DNA from: Youngiibacter multivorans
Lineage (GTDB): Bacteria; Bacillota; Clostridia; Clostridiales; Clostridiaceae
DNA: 13,164 bases
Assembly: GCF_017873395.1 (NCBI RefSeq)
Contig: NZ_JAGGKC010000048.1
Location: forward strand, 1-13,164
Direction of reading: 5' to 3'
Shown: piece by piece, positions 12,446 through 13,164 of the stretch
How the letters are laid out: each line of letters opens with the position of its first letter
How positions within the stretch are numbered: the stretch's first letter is position 1
Position numbers and translations under genes: made by a program
Notes under the pieces: generated by a model
Told to the model about the DNA's origin: nothing
Databases searched by the model: none
What the model saw: only the letters and a program-made list of their open reading frames with translations

Positions 12446-13164
12446 TTATGCTACCCTATACATGAAGCTTATAGTTGATTTTGCAATCATATTCCTAGGT
12501 CTTGAACGTCCAGGGCGAATTGGAGTTATGTACCTAGAGATCAAAGCTTCAATATTTGGTGGAGTTATTTTACCAAGGAAGTATTCTCGGCAAATGTGTG
12601 CAGCGACAGAAAAGTTGACCTTATATTCATATTTTCTGTCCTTTTTTTCTATAACCACGTGCAAGGTGATTAATTCAGAAAAGTTGTACATAACAAGTCG
12701 AGCAAAAATTTCCTGGAGTATAAACTCCACCTTTTTGGAATGAAAATGAAGCAATCCTATTGTATATTTTAGGTCCCGAAATGAAGTTTCAATTCCCCAT
12801 CGCATTGAGTATAGTTCCTTCAATATTTGTGGCGGGAATATTTCTCTGTCAAGATTGGTAACAACAACTTCATAAGTATCTTCTGTTATCGGAAATCTAA
12901 CAATTCTGAAAGGTAATCTATACAATATCGTAGGATAACTCTTTTTGTTCTTTTCTGGAAGGTAGTCAAAAGTTTTGGTAGTAGATATTAATCTATAATG
13001 GTTTCTATCCTTTAGCAATTCCTTAACTTCATTTGTATGCTTTCCTGTGAGCTTCAAATCTATATCAACTGTTAATGCTGACTTCTGTTGTCCAAAACCT
13101 GATGTGTTTTCTTGTCCAAGATTTGCTTTGGTTAATGGCAGGCTGAGTTGATCAGCCTGCCATC
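12446..13164 (-). CDS. IS4-family transposase, C-terminal part (runs off window)
   Basis: The frame is open from the window edge to the stop, giving 238 visible residues. The apparent TTG start at 13057 is internal, because coding continues upstream without a stop. The catalytic signature Y-x2-R-x3-E-x6-K is intact in YSMRWGIETSFRDLK (12767-12811), the third acidic residue of the DDE transposase of the IS4 family. The end, RPGRSRPRN then SFMYRVA, also matches the usual tail. IS4 transposases are commonly about 400-470 residues, so roughly half is missing from the window. Base composition is more AT-rich than in neighbouring genes, and arginine is often CGN here while neighbours favour AGG, consistent with a mobile origin. 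The protein is not visibly broken. Whether the element is active cannot be judged from this half. Confidence 0.88.
   Translation of the reverse strand, partial: WQADQLSLPLTKANLGQENTSGFGQQKSALTVDIDLKLTGKHTNEVKELLKDRNHYRLISTTKTFDYLPEKNKKSYPTILYRLPFRIVRFPITEDTYEVVVTNLDREIFPPQILKELYSMRWGIETSFRDLKYTIGLLHFHSKKVEFILQEIFARLVMYNFSELITLHVVIEKKDRKYEYKVNFSVAAHICREYFLGKITPPNIEALISRYITPIRPGRSRPRNMIAKSTISFMYRVA
12446..13164 (-). mobile_element. IS4-family insertion sequence, one end in the window
   Basis: The transposase 3' half defines the element. Its boundary lies somewhere between the transaldolase terminator (12337) and the transposase stop (12446). I could not locate the terminal inverted repeat or target duplication without the other end, so the coordinates given cover only the coding part. 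Confidence 0.7.
13135..13163. repeat. Perfect 12-bp inverted repeat at the window edge
   Basis: ATGGCAGGCTGA (13135-13146) and TCAGCCTGCCAT (13152-13163) flank a 5-base loop. It lies inside the transposase reading frame. No T-run follows on the minus strand, and the plus strand is cut off by the window. Confidence 0.75.

Noticed and set aside
12462..12743. Plus-strand open frame of 93 residues inside the insertion sequence
   Set aside because: It is antisense to the conserved transposase C-terminus and has no ribosome binding site or known family match.
1..13164. CRISPR array, tRNA, rRNA, prophage or defence island
   Set aside because: No regularly spaced direct repeats, cloverleaf or rRNA sequence, phage structural genes or known defence domains were seen on either strand.

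Overview
The window reads as chromosomal DNA of an anaerobic, low-to-mid GC Bacillota, most likely class Clostridia. The reasons are the AGGAGG-type ribosome binding sites, several TGnTATAAT extended -10 promoters, a T-box leader, an LCP (LytR-CpsA-Psr) cell-wall protein, a TalC-type transaldolase, an Hsp18-like small heat-shock protein and heavy use of AGG for arginine. I cannot name a genus from sequence alone.

Layout. On the minus strand at the left lie an LCP ligase with a strong terminator (31-1099), a Sir2 deacylase (1212-1940), an orphan 104-residue protein (2032-2346), and a two-gene cassette of unknown membrane proteins (2609-3333) ending in one or two terminators. Divergent from that cassette is a complete methionine module: promoter, tRNA-Met T-box leader (3477-3767), metY, metA with 22 bases between them, and a 15-bp perfect terminator. 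Then come a minus-strand nucleotidyltransferase-fold gene, murJ and a secreted SGNH hydrolase on plus, a convergent hsp20 on minus, a GT2 glycosyltransferase and a transaldolase on plus, and finally the 3' half of an IS4-family transposase running off the right edge on minus.

How the genes work together. MetA (Glu111 type, so acetyl-CoA) makes O-acetylhomoserine, and MetY converts it with sulfide to homocysteine; the T-box lets transcription through when tRNA-Met is uncharged. LCP, MurJ and possibly the GT2 enzyme belong to envelope biogenesis but are not one operon. The remaining genes look like independent transcription units.

I found no CRISPR array, tRNA, rRNA, prophage or recognisable defence system. 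The most unusual signals are regulatory: a long hairpin between an ideal Shine-Dalgarno sequence and the transaldolase start codon, a palindrome centred on the hsp20 -35 box, and a terminator-like hairpin just before the orphan 104-residue gene. The unknown membrane-protein pair at 2609-3333 is the best candidate for undescribed protein function, but its sequence alone does not reveal a role.
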